NCBI GenBank assembly: GCA_945859865.1
Contig: CAMAOY010000004.1
Location: 1 to 43,526, forward strand
Length of the DNA: 43,526 nucleotides
Direction: 5' to 3'
Origin: Phenylobacterium deserti
GTDB lineage: Bacteria; Pseudomonadota; Alphaproteobacteria; Caulobacterales; Caulobacteraceae
Shown: positions 1 to 8,129 of the stretch, piece after piece
How the letters are laid out: every line of letters starts with the position of its first letter
Position numbering within the stretch: position 1 is the stretch's first letter
The notes under the pieces: model-generated
Databases searched by the model: none
What the model was told of the DNA's origin: nothing
What the model saw: only the letters and a program-made list of their open reading frames with translations
Program-made: the position numbers and the translations under genes

Positions 1-130
1 CGCCGACATTCGGCTCGATGGTGCAGAAGGGATAGTTCGCGGCCTGGGCGGCGGCCGTCTGTGTCAGGGCGTTGAACAGGGTCGACTTGCCCACATTGGG
101 CAGGCCGACAATGGCGACTTTCAGGGCCAT
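1..130 (-). CDS. ychF: Redox-regulated ATPase YchF (N-terminal part, cut by window edge)
   Basis: Only the first 43 codons are in the window; the gene continues past position 1. The translated start carries the P-loop GLPNVGKST at about residues 9-17, followed by a conserved stretch ([12 protein letters not shown]) that is the switch I region of the YchF/OLA1 family. These Obg-related P-loop proteins prefer ATP to GTP, bind ribosomes and are linked to translation and oxidative stress responses. The gene lies 58 bases downstream of pth on the same strand, the usual rplY-pth-ychF order in alphaproteobacteria, so co-transcription is likely. The identification is firm despite the truncation because the P-loop context is distinctive. 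Confidence 0.93.
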   Translation of the reverse strand, partial: MALKVAIVGLPNVGKSTLFNALTQTAAAQAANYPFCTIEPNVG

Positions 131-188
131 GATTCAGAAAACTCCTCGGGACGGCAGGCGCGGCGACTAGCACGCGCCTGTGAAATGG

Positions 189-806
189 TCACGCCAGATC
201 GCCGGGCCTGCGGGGATCCAGCTTCTCGGCGGGGGCTAGACGCAGGACTTCGGCCTGGTAGCGCTCATCCTCCCCTGCGGCGAGCAGGGGTGCGGCATCG
301 GCGACGGCGCCGACCAGGGCTGAGACCCAGGCCGCCTCCGACTTGTGGAAGTCTGAAAGGACATGGCCCTGGACCCGGTCCTTGTGGCCCGGGTGCCCCA
401 CGCCCAGGCGCGCCCGTCGGAAATCAGGCCCGATATGGGCCGTGACGGAGCGGACGCCGTTATTGCCGGCGGCCCCGCCTCCGGTCTTCATCCGGAACCG
501 GCCGCCGGCGAGATCGATCTCGTCGTAGAAGAGCACCAGGTCCGCTGGCGACAGCTTTAAGAACTTGAGGGCCGCGGCCGCGGCCCGGCCGCTTTCGGTG
601 TAAAAGGTCGGGGGCTTCAGGGTCAGGGCCCGGACCGGCCCTTCCGGGGTCTCGATGACACCTTCCCGGGCCAGGCCCTGGAAGCGACTGCGCTCGGGGC
701 CGAAACCCCAGCGCACGGCAATCGCGTCGACCGCCCTAAAGCCGATGTTGTGCCGGTTCCCGGCATAGGCCGGGCCCGGGTTCCCCTGGCCGGCAAGGAT
801 CAGCAT
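189..806 (-). CDS. pth: Peptidyl-tRNA hydrolase
   Basis: This 205-residue protein cleaves the ester bond between peptide and tRNA in peptidyl-tRNAs that drop off the ribosome, recycling tRNA in the cytoplasm. The family signature is present: GNPG at residues 8-11, the catalytic histidine in NRHNIGF (His19), the conserved aspartate in FYDEIDL, and GNNGVRS further on. The residue before GNPG is Gln where the family usually has Leu (GLGNPG), a mild deviation. The length is usual. It lies 21 bases downstream of rplY and 58 bases upstream of ychF, consistent with one operon. Confidence 0.95.
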   Translation of the reverse strand: MLILAGQGNPGPAYAGNRHNIGFRAVDAIAVRWGFGPERSRFQGLAREGVIETPEGPVRALTLKPPTFYTESGRAAAAALKFLKLSPADLVLFYDEIDLAGGRFRMKTGGGAAGNNGVRSVTAHIGPDFRRARLGVGHPGHKDRVQGHVLSDFHKSEAAWVSALVGAVADAAPLLAAGEDERYQAEVLRLAPAEKLDPRRPGDLA

Positions 807-827
807 TCGGGCCCGTCAGGCCGGGCC

Positions 828-1427
828 TCAGGCCTCGGCACCCTCGGCCTTGGCGGCCGAGGCGCCGGCGGCCGAACCCGCGACGGTGGCCACGACCACG
901 TCGCCGGAAGCCACGGCGGTGATGCCGGCGGGGAGGGTGAGCGAACTGATGCGGATGGCCTCACCAATCTCCAGGCCGGTCAGGTCGTGGAGGATTTCCT
1001 CGGGGATGTGGTCGGCCGGGCAGTTCAGTTCGATCTCATGGAGAGTGACGTTCAGCGTACCGCCACGCTTCAGGCCCGGGGAGGCTTCCGAGTTGCGGAA
1101 GTGCACCGGGACGGCGATGCGGATCTGCTGGTGGGCGTCGACCCGGTACAGGTCGAAGTGCCAGGGATCATCCGTCACCGGATGCATGTCCACGACCTTG
1201 GCGATGACCGGCTGGGTCTCATCGCCATACTTCAGGGTGACCAGGTGGCCCTGGAGCTTGCCGGTGTGGAGAGCCTTGCGGAATTCGTTGGCCTTCACGG
1301 CGATGGCAACGGGGTCCTTGCCGCCGCCGTACAGCACGCCAGGGACCTTGCCCTCGCGACGGGTGGCGCGGGCACCGCCCGTGCCCGTACGCTCGCGGAC
1401 TTCGACGTTCAGAATGATATCGGCCAT
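828..1427 (-). CDS. rplY: 50S ribosomal protein L25/general stress protein Ctc
   Basis: A 199-residue protein of the long (Ctc/TL5) form of L25: an N-terminal 5S rRNA-binding beta-barrel (about residues 1-95, including RTGTGGARATRREGKVPGVLYG), then a C-terminal domain (VPVHFRNSEASPGLKRGGTLN) absent from the short E. coli L25. It ends in an alanine-rich tail. It binds 5S rRNA in the large ribosomal subunit. A GAGG ribosome binding site lies 7 bases before the ATG. It is the first gene of the rplY-pth-ychF operon, and a hairpin sits just upstream of the start. Confidence 0.95.
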   Translation of the reverse strand: MADIILNVEVRERTGTGGARATRREGKVPGVLYGGGKDPVAIAVKANEFRKALHTGKLQGHLVTLKYGDETQPVIAKVVDMHPVTDDPWHFDLYRVDAHQQIRIAVPVHFRNSEASPGLKRGGTLNVTLHEIELNCPADHIPEEILHDLTGLEIGEAIRISSLTLPAGITAVASGDVVVATVAGSAAGASAAKAEGAEA

Positions 1428-1448
1428 GGCCCTGCCTCGAAACGAAGC

Positions 1449-1471
1449 CGCCGCGCAGACGCCGCGCGGCG
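1449..1471 (-). promoter_or_regulatory. 8-bp hairpin in the rplY leader
   Basis: CGCCGCGC (1449-1456) and GCGCGGCG (1464-1471) form a perfect 8-bp stem with a 7-base loop, about 21 bases upstream of the rplY ATG. In the rplY transcript it would sit just above the ribosome binding site. Ribosomal protein operons are often autoregulated through such leaders, but in DNA this GC-rich a chance stem is possible. Confidence 0.35.
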
Positions 1472-1506
1472 ACGGATGACCCGGGAAGGGTCGAAAGGAG
1501 CGGCTA

Positions 1507-1533
1507 ATTACACAAAACCCCGGCGGCTTGCAA
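1507..1533 (-). promoter_or_regulatory. Candidate promoter for rplY-pth-ychF
   Basis: On the minus strand TTGCAA (1528-1533) is followed 15 bases later by TGTAAT (1507-1512), which matches the -10 consensus at five of six positions. The spacer is shorter than ideal. The location, in an AT-richer patch about 80 bases upstream of rplY, fits a sigma-70 promoter. It overlaps the candidate terminator of the upstream gene. Confidence 0.35.
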
Positions 1534-1560
1534 CGGGCCAGCCGCCCTTGGACGGCGGCT
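1512..1560 (-). terminator. Candidate intrinsic terminator after the lipoprotein gene, with competing stems
   Basis: Immediately after the stop codon the minus strand reads AGCCGCC, 7 bases, GGCGGCT, 11 bases, AGCCGCC, then GGGGTTTTGTG. The middle arm can pair with either flanking arm. The second pairing (GGCGGCT with the downstream AGCCGCC, plus-strand 1523-1529 with 1540-1546 approximately) is followed by four T residues, as expected of a weak intrinsic terminator. Confidence 0.4.
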
Positions 1561-2582
1561 TACTTCTTCTTGGCTGGGGGCTTGCGCGGCGGTGCGGCCG
1601 TCTTGGCCGGTGGATTTGGCCTCACCGTCGGAACGAAGCGCGCCTCGTAGGGTTCCTTCTGGCCGGACGCCTTGATGACACACCTGCCGCTGTCCATCAT
1701 GACGTGCTGGCCGAGGCAGAAGATGTCCTCGTAATGGGGCTTTGAGACGGCCAGGCACTGGTTGAGGTTCAGCTTGGTCATGCGGGTGCAGGTGCTGATG
1801 TTCGGGTCCTGCATGACGGCACGGACAGTGTCGTTCCGGGCCGGGCCGGCCTGACCCAGAACGGCCAGGGCCGCCACGGCGACGGCCCGGACCACGGATT
1901 GGGTGTAGGGCGGTTCGACGGGGCCGCCAGGGGGCTGCCGCGGGGCGGCGTGGCTCCTGAGGTCTGCTTCGCTGAGGTCGCTGTCGAACAGGACCGCTGC
2001 CCGGGCCTTGGCGCTGGCCAGCCGCCCGGTCCGGTCCGCCACTTCTGCCTTCGACCAGGCCTGCTTCTGGACGCCGTATGCCGACTGCTTCACCGCCTTG
2101 CCGGCGTCGTAGAGGCGTTGGCCGTCCTCGGCCAGGACCAGGGTCACCCGGTTGGCGGCCTCGCCTGACCCGCGAATGGCCAGGACGTTGTAGGGATTGG
2201 CCGTCAGGGACTCGGCGAGTTGGGCCCTCTGGACGTCTCCGATCGCCTGGGCGCGGACGCCGGCGACGAAGGCGGGCTCCTCAAGGGCGACAATCGCCCC
2301 GTAGGCAATAGCGCCCTGCATGATCTGGCTGGGCTCTATCGTGCTTCCGGTTGCCACTGCGCTGGACACCGAGGCTCCATCCGTGAAGGCGGGCGAGATC
2401 GCAGTCGTCCGGTCGATGAAGTTCCGGTAGGCACCGGCCTGATCGATGATGCGCGGCCCGATGACGATCTCCGGCGGCTTGCTTGCCGCGACAGTCAGGG
2501 GCGTCGGGTTGCAGGCAGCCAGCACGAGGGCCACGGCCGCGAGGCCGGCAAGTGTAGTGATGGTTCTTGAGGCTTTGGACAT
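1560..2582 (-). CDS. Putative lipoprotein of unknown function with basic, proline-rich tail
   Basis: I do not recognise the family. The 340-residue product begins with a classical lipoprotein signal: a basic N-terminus, a hydrophobic stretch and a lipobox LVLAAC with Cys24, so it is probably lipidated and membrane-anchored. The body is alanine-rich and helical in appearance, with a second hydrophobic patch near residues 230-245 (VVRAVAVAALAVLG). The C-terminal third contains several cysteines (STC, NQC, IFC, RC), suggesting periplasmic disulfides. The last 25 residues are rich in Pro, Ala and Lys and end PPAKKK. A GGGGAG ribosome binding site lies 8 bases before the ATG. The gene follows prs at 87 bases on the same strand; a functional link is not evident. 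Confidence 0.75.
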   Translation of the reverse strand: MSKASRTITTLAGLAAVALVLAACNPTPLTVAASKPPEIVIGPRIIDQAGAYRNFIDRTTAISPAFTDGASVSSAVATGSTIEPSQIMQGAIAYGAIVALEEPAFVAGVRAQAIGDVQRAQLAESLTANPYNVLAIRGSGEAANRVTLVLAEDGQRLYDAGKAVKQSAYGVQKQAWSKAEVADRTGRLASAKARAAVLFDSDLSEADLRSHAAPRQPPGGPVEPPYTQSVVRAVAVAALAVLGQAGPARNDTVRAVMQDPNISTCTRMTKLNLNQCLAVSKPHYEDIFCLGQHVMMDSGRCVIKASGQKEPYEARFVPTVRPNPPAKTAAPPRKPPAKKK

Positions 2583-2669
2583 GGCTTTCGCTCCCCGGGG
2601 CTTCCGCGGCGGGTCATGCGGACGGGCTGCACTATTCCCTGCTTCGGCGAAGGGAGTAAACCCGCAGGA

Positions 2670-3605
<936 letters not shown>

Positions 3606-3627
3606 CGGGACTCTCCGCTTCTTTTTA

Positions 3628-3667
3628 CCTTGCCCGGCTTTTATCAGGGCGCGGGAAGGGGGCAAGG
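3628..3667 (-). repeat. 8-bp inverted repeat (hairpin) in the prs leader
   Basis: CCTTGCCC (3628-3635) and GGGCAAGG (3660-3667) are perfect inverted copies 24 bases apart, filling most of the gap between the pgeF stop and the prs ribosome binding site. On the minus strand the second arm is followed by TAAAAAG rather than a T-run, so a simple intrinsic terminator for pgeF is not well supported; a leader hairpin for prs or an operator is as likely. Confidence 0.4.
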
Positions 3668-3687
3668 CCTCTCCCCGTGGAATCCCA

Positions 3688-4464
3688 TCAGACCAGGGCG
3701 ATGGCCGACAGCAGGCGTCCGAAATCGGGTTCCCGAAGGTGGAGGGCCCTGCGGTTCGAGAAGAACAGCTCGGGATCGGAATAGGTGTCGGCACCGATCC
3801 ACTCGGACTGTTCCACACCCGCCCGCCGGAGCCTGTCCAGGGCATAGGCAGGGAGGTCGAAGGCGAGGGAATAGCTGTCGGTGGCGTGGAAGCGCGAGGC
3901 GCTGTCGGGATCTGCTTCCAAGAAGGTCCTGCGGAAGTCCTCGCCGACCTCGTAGGACTGCGGGCCTATGCAGGGGCCCACCGCTGCGACTATGCGTCCG
4001 GGAGACGCCCCCAGTCCGGTCATGACCGTGACCCCGGCCTCGATCACCCCGCCGAGGGCGCCGCGCCAGCCGGCGTGTACGGCGCACACCACCCGCGCCG
4101 CAGGATCCGCCATCAGGACCGGGGCGCAATCCGCTGCAAGGGCCCCGCACAGCACGCCCGGCGTAACGGTCGCCGCCCCGTCACCCTCGGGACGCTCATC
4201 CAGAAAGGCCTGCTCGGCGACATGCACCCGAGCGGAGTGCACCTGATAGGCGATGGCCAGGGAGCTGGCCTGAAGGCCGAGGGCCGCCGCCGCCCGCGAC
4301 TGGTTTTCCAGGACCGCGGCGGGATCGTCCCGGGACCCACGGCCCAGGTTGAGGCTGGCGTAAATCCCCGAGGAGACTCCGCCCTGGCGGGTGAAAAACG
4401 CATGCCGCACTCCGGCCACGTCAAGGCGCGGTGAGGTCAGGAAGGTCGGCGGCGCTCCGCTCAT
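3688..4464 (-). CDS. pgeF: Peptidoglycan editing factor / multicopper-oxidase-like (laccase domain) protein PgeF
   Basis: A 258-residue YfiH/PgeF family protein. The conserved metal-binding residues are visible in QVHS (His), ADCAP (Cys) and AVHAGWRG (His), as are the family stretches [11 protein letters not shown] and [14 protein letters not shown]. In E. coli the protein helps keep L-Ala (rather than L-Ser or Gly) at position 1 of the peptidoglycan stem peptide; related members act as purine nucleoside phosphorylases or deaminases in vitro. The ATG overlaps the stop of the upstream methyltransferase gene in an ATGA (4461-4464), so translation is coupled. It is the last gene of lgt-midA-pgeF; prs follows after 82 bases. 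Confidence 0.92.
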   Translation of the reverse strand: MSGAPPTFLTSPRLDVAGVRHAFFTRQGGVSSGIYASLNLGRGSRDDPAAVLENQSRAAAALGLQASSLAIAYQVHSARVHVAEQAFLDERPEGDGAATVTPGVLCGALAADCAPVLMADPAARVVCAVHAGWRGALGGVIEAGVTVMTGLGASPGRIVAAVGPCIGPQSYEVGEDFRRTFLEADPDSASRFHATDSYSLAFDLPAYALDRLRRAGVEQSEWIGADTYSDPELFFSNRRALHLREPDFGRLLSAIALV

Positions 4465-5522
4465 GTCTGGGCTCCGAATCCCGGTGGCATGAGGCCGGGG
4501 GAGTGAAGGGCGACGGCCAGGAAGAGGTCGCCCATCTGGCCGGCGCCGGCGAGGCGCTCCACCTGTCGCCGGATCCGCTCTCCGGATTCGGGCTGGGCCA
4601 GGCTAAGGGCCCTGGCGCGGGCCTCCAGGCCCAGGGCCCTCAGGAAATCGCCCTGCGCTATCGGACCCCGGGTCTCGACACCCTCCCGCCGGGCCGCCGC
4701 CAGCACGGAGGGAAAGTCGGCGTGGACGGTCAGGTCGACCTGGCCCGGGCGCTCGAGCGGGTCAACCTTGCGGTGTCCGGACACGGCCTGCAGGGTATCG
4801 CCCAGGCCCGGCGTCCCGCGCCCGTAGTCGACCAGAAGTGCGGCCCCGCCTTCACTGGCGATCCGGGCACCAAGCTCCGAAGCCAGGGCCTCCTGGGCGG
4901 GGGAGTGTTCGAAGACTGCCCCCTCGGGTGCCCTCTCAGGCGCGCCATCCAGGCCCGGAGCCGGAGCGAGCCCGAAGACCAGCTGGTCTCCGGCCAGACC
5001 GACACGACGCTCGCGCCAGGCGCCCCCGCGGAATTCCCACTGCCGGGTCGGCAGGCAATCGAGGACCTCGTTGGCGACCACGAGCAGGGGCGCGCCGCCG
5101 GGAACCTCGTCCAGGCTTTCCGCATGGCGCGCCACGGCACCCAGCTTCTGTACCTGCTGTACCCGCAGGGGGCGGGAAGGCTCCACCAGCCAGAGGTCAA
5201 TGGCGGCCGCGAAGTCCGGCTCCAGCCGGGCGGCCCGCAGGAGATCCGACATCAGGGTCCCGTCGCCGGGGCCCAGCTCGACAAGCCGGACCGGATCGGG
5301 CCGACCCATCTGCCTCCAGACCTCAATCATCCAGAGGCCGATCAGTTCGCCGAAGATCTGGCTGACCATCGGCGCGGTGATGAAGTCGCCGTCAGCCCGG
5401 ATCGCCGGACGTACCGCGTAATAGCCGTCGCGGGGGTCATGCAGGCAAAGGTGCATGTACTCGGCCACGCTGACCGGTCCGGCGCTCCGGATCCGATCTG
5501 CGAGGCGTCCGGCCAGGCTCAC
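4461..5522 (-). CDS. Class I SAM-dependent methyltransferase, MidA/NDUFAF7 family
   Basis: A 353-residue protein of the DUF185/NDUFAF7 family. The SAM-binding loop VELGPGDGT is at about residues 81-89, and the family-typical N-terminus (VAEYMHLCLHDPRDGYYA) and the FITAPMVSQIFGELIG segment are present. The eukaryotic orthologue methylates an arginine of a complex I core subunit (NDUFS2) and is needed for complex I assembly; a similar role here is an inference. It overlaps lgt upstream and pgeF downstream, each through a 4-base ATGA, so all three should be translated from one mRNA. The mixture of lipoprotein maturation, respiratory assembly and cell-wall editing has no obvious common pathway. 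Confidence 0.9.
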   Translation of the reverse strand: MSLAGRLADRIRSAGPVSVAEYMHLCLHDPRDGYYAVRPAIRADGDFITAPMVSQIFGELIGLWMIEVWRQMGRPDPVRLVELGPGDGTLMSDLLRAARLEPDFAAAIDLWLVEPSRPLRVQQVQKLGAVARHAESLDEVPGGAPLLVVANEVLDCLPTRQWEFRGGAWRERRVGLAGDQLVFGLAPAPGLDGAPERAPEGAVFEHSPAQEALASELGARIASEGGAALLVDYGRGTPGLGDTLQAVSGHRKVDPLERPGQVDLTVHADFPSVLAAARREGVETRGPIAQGDFLRALGLEARARALSLAQPESGERIRRQVERLAGAGQMGDLFLAVALHSPGLMPPGFGAQT

Positions 5523-6337
5523 GGCGCCCGGTCGCCCGGGACACGTCCTCGCCGGATCAGCCAGGCGCCGAAGGCGACCATGGGAAGGCTGAGGAGCATG
5601 CCCATGGTCACGCCCATGGGGAAGGCGGGCATGTAGATGTCAGGTTCGCGGAGTGTCTCCACGAGGATCCGGAAGAGGCCGTAGCCGGCGAAGAAGATCC
5701 CCGCGACCACCCCCGGCCGGGCGAGCCAGCGCCGCTTGTGCGTCGCCCAGCGCAGGACCAGGAACAGGAGCACGCCCTCCAGCAGGGCCTCGTAGATCTG
5801 GCTGGGGTGCCGGGGCTCGGGACCCGCTGCCGGGAACACCATCGCCCAGGGCAGGTCCGTGGGCCGGCCCCAGAGTTCGCCATTGATGAAGTTTGCGATG
5901 CGCCCGAGGAAGAGACCGATGGGAACCACGGCGCAGATCAGGTCTCCGACGGAAAAGAGGTCGAGCCCCTTGCGCCGGACGAACAGCCCGACGGCCAGGA
6001 GGACCCCAAGGCAGCCACCGTGGAAGCTCATGCCGCCGTTCCAGACCCTCAGCACTTCCATCGGATCGGAGAGCAGGATGCCGGGGGTGTAGAAGAGGAC
6101 GTGGCCCAGCCGCCCGCCAGCGATGATCCCCAGGGTGATCCACAGGACCAGGTCCTCAAGACCCGGCTTATCCACAGGCGGTCCCCGTTTCGCCCACAGG
6201 TCGGCCCGGTCGACCAGGGCGCTCGCATAGCGCCATGCGGCCAGGATGCCGACGATGTAGGCGAGCGCATACCAGCGGATGGCCAGGGGCCCGATTTGGA
6301 TCAGGACGGGGTCTATCTGCGGAAAGGGCAGGGCCAA
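5519..6337 (-). CDS. lgt: Phosphatidylglycerol-prolipoprotein diacylglyceryl transferase
   Basis: An integral inner-membrane enzyme that transfers diacylglycerol from phosphatidylglycerol to the lipobox cysteine of prolipoproteins, the first step of lipoprotein maturation. The family signature GRIANFINGELWGRPT is present, as is the conserved His in GGMSFHGG, with about seven hydrophobic segments. The frame is open to position 6487, but the homologous region starts at ALPFPQIDPVL. A TTG at 6337 preceded by AAGGAG with a 7-base spacer gives 272 residues, the usual length, so I chose it. It is the first gene of the lgt-midA-pgeF operon and diverges from ubiK across 81 bases. The coding sequence contains two DnaA-box-like 9-mers. 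Confidence 0.93.
   Translation of the reverse strand: MALPFPQIDPVLIQIGPLAIRWYALAYIVGILAAWRYASALVDRADLWAKRGPPVDKPGLEDLVLWITLGIIAGGRLGHVLFYTPGILLSDPMEVLRVWNGGMSFHGGCLGVLLAVGLFVRRKGLDLFSVGDLICAVVPIGLFLGRIANFINGELWGRPTDLPWAMVFPAAGPEPRHPSQIYEALLEGVLLFLVLRWATHKRRWLARPGVVAGIFFAGYGLFRILVETLREPDIYMPAFPMGVTMGMLLSLPMVAFGAWLIRRGRVPGDRAP
6136..6144 (+). promoter_or_regulatory. DnaA-box-like 9-mer TGATCCACA (Caulobacter G-box type)
   Basis: TGATCCACA inside lgt is identical to the moderate-affinity G-box described for the Caulobacter replication origin. It lies 32 bases from a TTATCCACA. Inside coding sequence this may be coincidence. Confidence 0.3.
6168..6176 (+). promoter_or_regulatory. Consensus DnaA box TTATCCACA
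   Basis: A perfect match to the strong E. coli-type DnaA box, inside the lgt coding sequence. Such an AT-rich 9-mer is expected rarely in DNA this GC-rich. Confidence 0.35.
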
Positions 6338-6418
6338 GGCGGGTCTCCTTGTGATTACGAGTAAATCTTTAGCTGGGAAGCCCTTCGCTTTCACCCCCGA
6401 TGGGACCATATTGGTGGA

Positions 6419-6673
6419 ATGCAGACACAAAACCCCTTCCTTGATGAGATGGCCCGGCTGACCAACGCCGCCATGGGACTGGCGCAAAGCGCGGGCGAGG
6501 AGGCCAAGGCGGCCTTCCGCGTCCAGGCCGACCGCTGGGTGGCCGAGCTTGACCTCGTGCGTCGCGACGAAATCGAAGCCCTCCGGGCCGAGGTCGCCGC
6601 CCTTCGAGAGGAGGTCGCCAGCCTCCGCGCCAAAGCCCCGCCGCGGGCTCCGCGTAAGCCTGCGGCGAAATGA
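6419..6673 (+). CDS. Accessory factor UbiK-like (BMFP domain) coiled-coil protein
   Basis: An 84-residue protein with the BMFP-domain layout: an N-terminal amphipathic helix (NPFLDEMARLTNAAMGLAQ), then a heptad-rich segment (EIEALRAEVAALREEVASLRAK) that should form a trimeric coiled coil, then a short basic Pro/Ala/Lys tail. The length is usual for the family. In E. coli UbiK (YqiC) helps ubiquinone biosynthesis under aerobic conditions; Brucella BMFP has membrane-fusogenic activity in vitro. The role here is inferred from the family. It diverges from lgt and lies 125 bases upstream of the YbjN-like gene; its TGA stop forms part of a TGATCCACA. Confidence 0.88.
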   Translation: MQTQNPFLDEMARLTNAAMGLAQSAGEEAKAAFRVQADRWVAELDLVRRDEIEALRAEVAALREEVASLRAKAPPRAPRKPAAK

Positions 6674-6679
6674 TCCACA
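6671..6679 (+). promoter_or_regulatory. DnaA-box-like 9-mer TGATCCACA at the ubiK stop
   Basis: This is a second exact copy of the Caulobacter G-box sequence, here beginning at the ubiK stop codon and upstream of the YbjN-like gene, in non-coding DNA apart from the stop. It is followed within 32 bases by a cluster of GANTC sites. Confidence 0.35.
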
Positions 6680-6710
6680 GGTCTGCGCCCTGAAGGCGCG
6701 GCAACAGGGT

Positions 6711-6806
6711 GAATCCCACTGTAGGGAATCTCCCGATCCGGATTAGCGTCCTCCCGACCGATCGACGATTCGATCCCAGCGCGGAGGCATTCGGGCGCAT
6801 GGAATC
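6711..6806 (+). promoter_or_regulatory. Cluster of four GANTC (CcrM-type) methylation sites upstream of the YbjN-like gene
   Basis: GAATC at 6711-6715, GAATC at 6726-6730, GATTC at 6767-6771 and GAATC at 6802-6806 lie within 96 bases, spanning the region before and just inside the YbjN-like start. GANTC is methylated by CcrM in Caulobacterales, and GcrA-dependent promoters carry these sites. With G+C near two thirds, roughly one GANTC per 300-350 bases would be expected by chance. Confidence 0.45.
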
Positions 6807-7302
6807 CTTCCTGTCCGAGGACGAGGGCCTGTTCAGCCAAGACCCCCTGGACGTGGTCGAGCACGTACTCGAGGCCGAGAACCTGCAGTTCGACCGGACC
6901 GAGCGCGGAGACGTCGCCTTTACCCTTACCGGTGGCTGGCGGGATTTCGGCCTCTGCTTTACCTGGCGGCCGGATGTGGACTGCCTGCAGGTCAGCCTGT
7001 CCCTGGATATGCGTGCACCGCCATCCTTGCGCGCCCAGGTCTATGAGCTCCTGTCGGGCGTGAACGCCCGCGCCTCTCTCGGCCTTTTCGAAATGCGCGA
7101 GGATGGCGAGATCCTCTTCCGCTTCGGGACCCCCCTTCTGCCGGGCGAATACCCCGGGCTGGGCCAGACCGCCGGCATGATCGATGTGGCCATGGAGGCG
7201 GCGGACCGGTTCTTTCCGGCCTTTGATTTCCTGGTCCGGTGCGGCAAACCTCCGGCGGAAGCCCTTGCCGCCTGCATGTTCGAGACGGTCGGCGTGGCCT
7301 GA
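6799..7302 (+). CDS. YbjN-domain protein (putative chaperone-like sensory transduction regulator)
   Basis: The C-terminal 130 residues fit the YbjN fold (class I type III secretion chaperone-like): LDVVEHVLEAENLQFDRTERGDVAFTL, a central WRDFGLCFTWR, then SLGLFEMREDGEILFRFGTPL. The biochemical role of alphaproteobacterial members is unknown. I chose the ATG at 6799 (167 residues): GGAGG lies 11 bases upstream, and the preceding codons in the same frame back to an ATG at 6709 have unusually many A/T third positions, unlike the coding part. The longer version would be 197 residues. The upstream DNA holds a cluster of GANTC sites and a DnaA-like box, suggesting cell-cycle control. proC follows after 32 bases and may be co-transcribed. 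Confidence 0.85.
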   Translation: MESFLSEDEGLFSQDPLDVVEHVLEAENLQFDRTERGDVAFTLTGGWRDFGLCFTWRPDVDCLQVSLSLDMRAPPSLRAQVYELLSGVNARASLGLFEMREDGEILFRFGTPLLPGEYPGLGQTAGMIDVAMEAADRFFPAFDFLVRCGKPPAEALAACMFETVGVA

Positions 7303-7334
7303 AGCCGTCCTGTCGGGCGGAACCGGAGGCGCGA

Positions 7335-8129
7335 ATGAATCCTGTCCTTATGCTCGGCGCCGGACGCCTGGGTGGCGCCCTCATAGAGGGCTGGCTTGGC
7401 TTTGGCGGGCCGGCCACCGGCGACCTCATGATCCTCGATCCCTCACCGTCCGAAGCCGCCCTCGGGGCGATCCGGGCTGGGGCCTTGGGCGACCCGGGGC
7501 CCCGAGAGATCGCACGGGTGGGGACCGTCCTTCTGGCGGTCAAGCCGCAGGCCTGGCGGGAGGCGGTGGTGGCTGTCGCCCCCCATCTGCCGCTGGACGC
7601 CGTGATCGTCTCTGTGGTGGCCGGGGTGAGGGCCGCTGATATTGCCGAGGCCTTCGGCGGCCGGCGGGTGGCCCGCGTCATGCCCACGACCGCCGTCGCC
7701 GTAGGCCGGGGGGTGGCCAGTCTGTTTGCAACCGACCCGGAGGCCGCCAGCCGGGCCCGGAGCCTCTTTGCCCCGGTGGGCGTGGTGGTGGACCTGGCCG
7801 AGGAGGGACTGCTGCACGCCGCCACGGGCGTTTCCGGGTCTGCGCCGGCCTATTTCTACGCCTTCGTCGAAGCCCTCGAGGCCGCGGGGGCTGCAGCTGG
7901 CCTGCCGGCGGACGCCTCCCGGGACCTGGCCCGGGCCACCATGATCGGCGCGGCCGCCCTTCTCGACGCGACCGGCCAGACCCCCGCAGAACTGCGCCGG
8001 CAGGTCACCTCGCCAGGGGGAACCACCGAGGCGGCGCTCAGTGTGCTTGGCCGGGAGGCCGGTCTGGGGCCGCTCCTGAAGGACGCCGTTGCCGCGGCCG
8101 CCAGCCGGTCGGAGGAACTCGGCGGCTAG
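7335..8129 (+). CDS. proC: Pyrroline-5-carboxylate reductase
   Basis: Catalyses the last step of proline synthesis, NAD(P)H-dependent reduction of 1-pyrroline-5-carboxylate to L-proline. The N-terminal Rossmann motif is GAGRLGGAL, the family stretch VMPTT replaces the usual MPNTP, the active-site region is GSAPAYFYAFVEAL, and the C-terminal signature is VTSPGGTTEAAL. I chose the ATG at 7335, 5 bases after GGAGG, giving 264 residues; the frame is open 32 codons further upstream but that extension overlaps the YbjN-like gene and has no family similarity. It ends convergent to the DUF2147 gene, with an inverted repeat spanning both stop codons. Confidence 0.94.
   Translation: MNPVLMLGAGRLGGALIEGWLGFGGPATGDLMILDPSPSEAALGAIRAGALGDPGPREIARVGTVLLAVKPQAWREAVVAVAPHLPLDAVIVSVVAGVRAADIAEAFGGRRVARVMPTTAVAVGRGVASLFATDPEAASRARSLFAPVGVVVDLAEEGLLHAATGVSGSAPAYFYAFVEALEAAGAAAGLPADASRDLARATMIGAAALLDATGQTPAELRRQVTSPGGTTEAALSVLGREAGLGPLLKDAVAAAASRSEELGG

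Noticed and set aside
6168-6176. A replication origin near the DnaA boxes
   Set aside because: Only one perfect box and two G-box copies; no AT-rich unwinding region, no IHF/CtrA cluster, no hemE, dnaA or similar origin markers. The boxes may still be regulatory.
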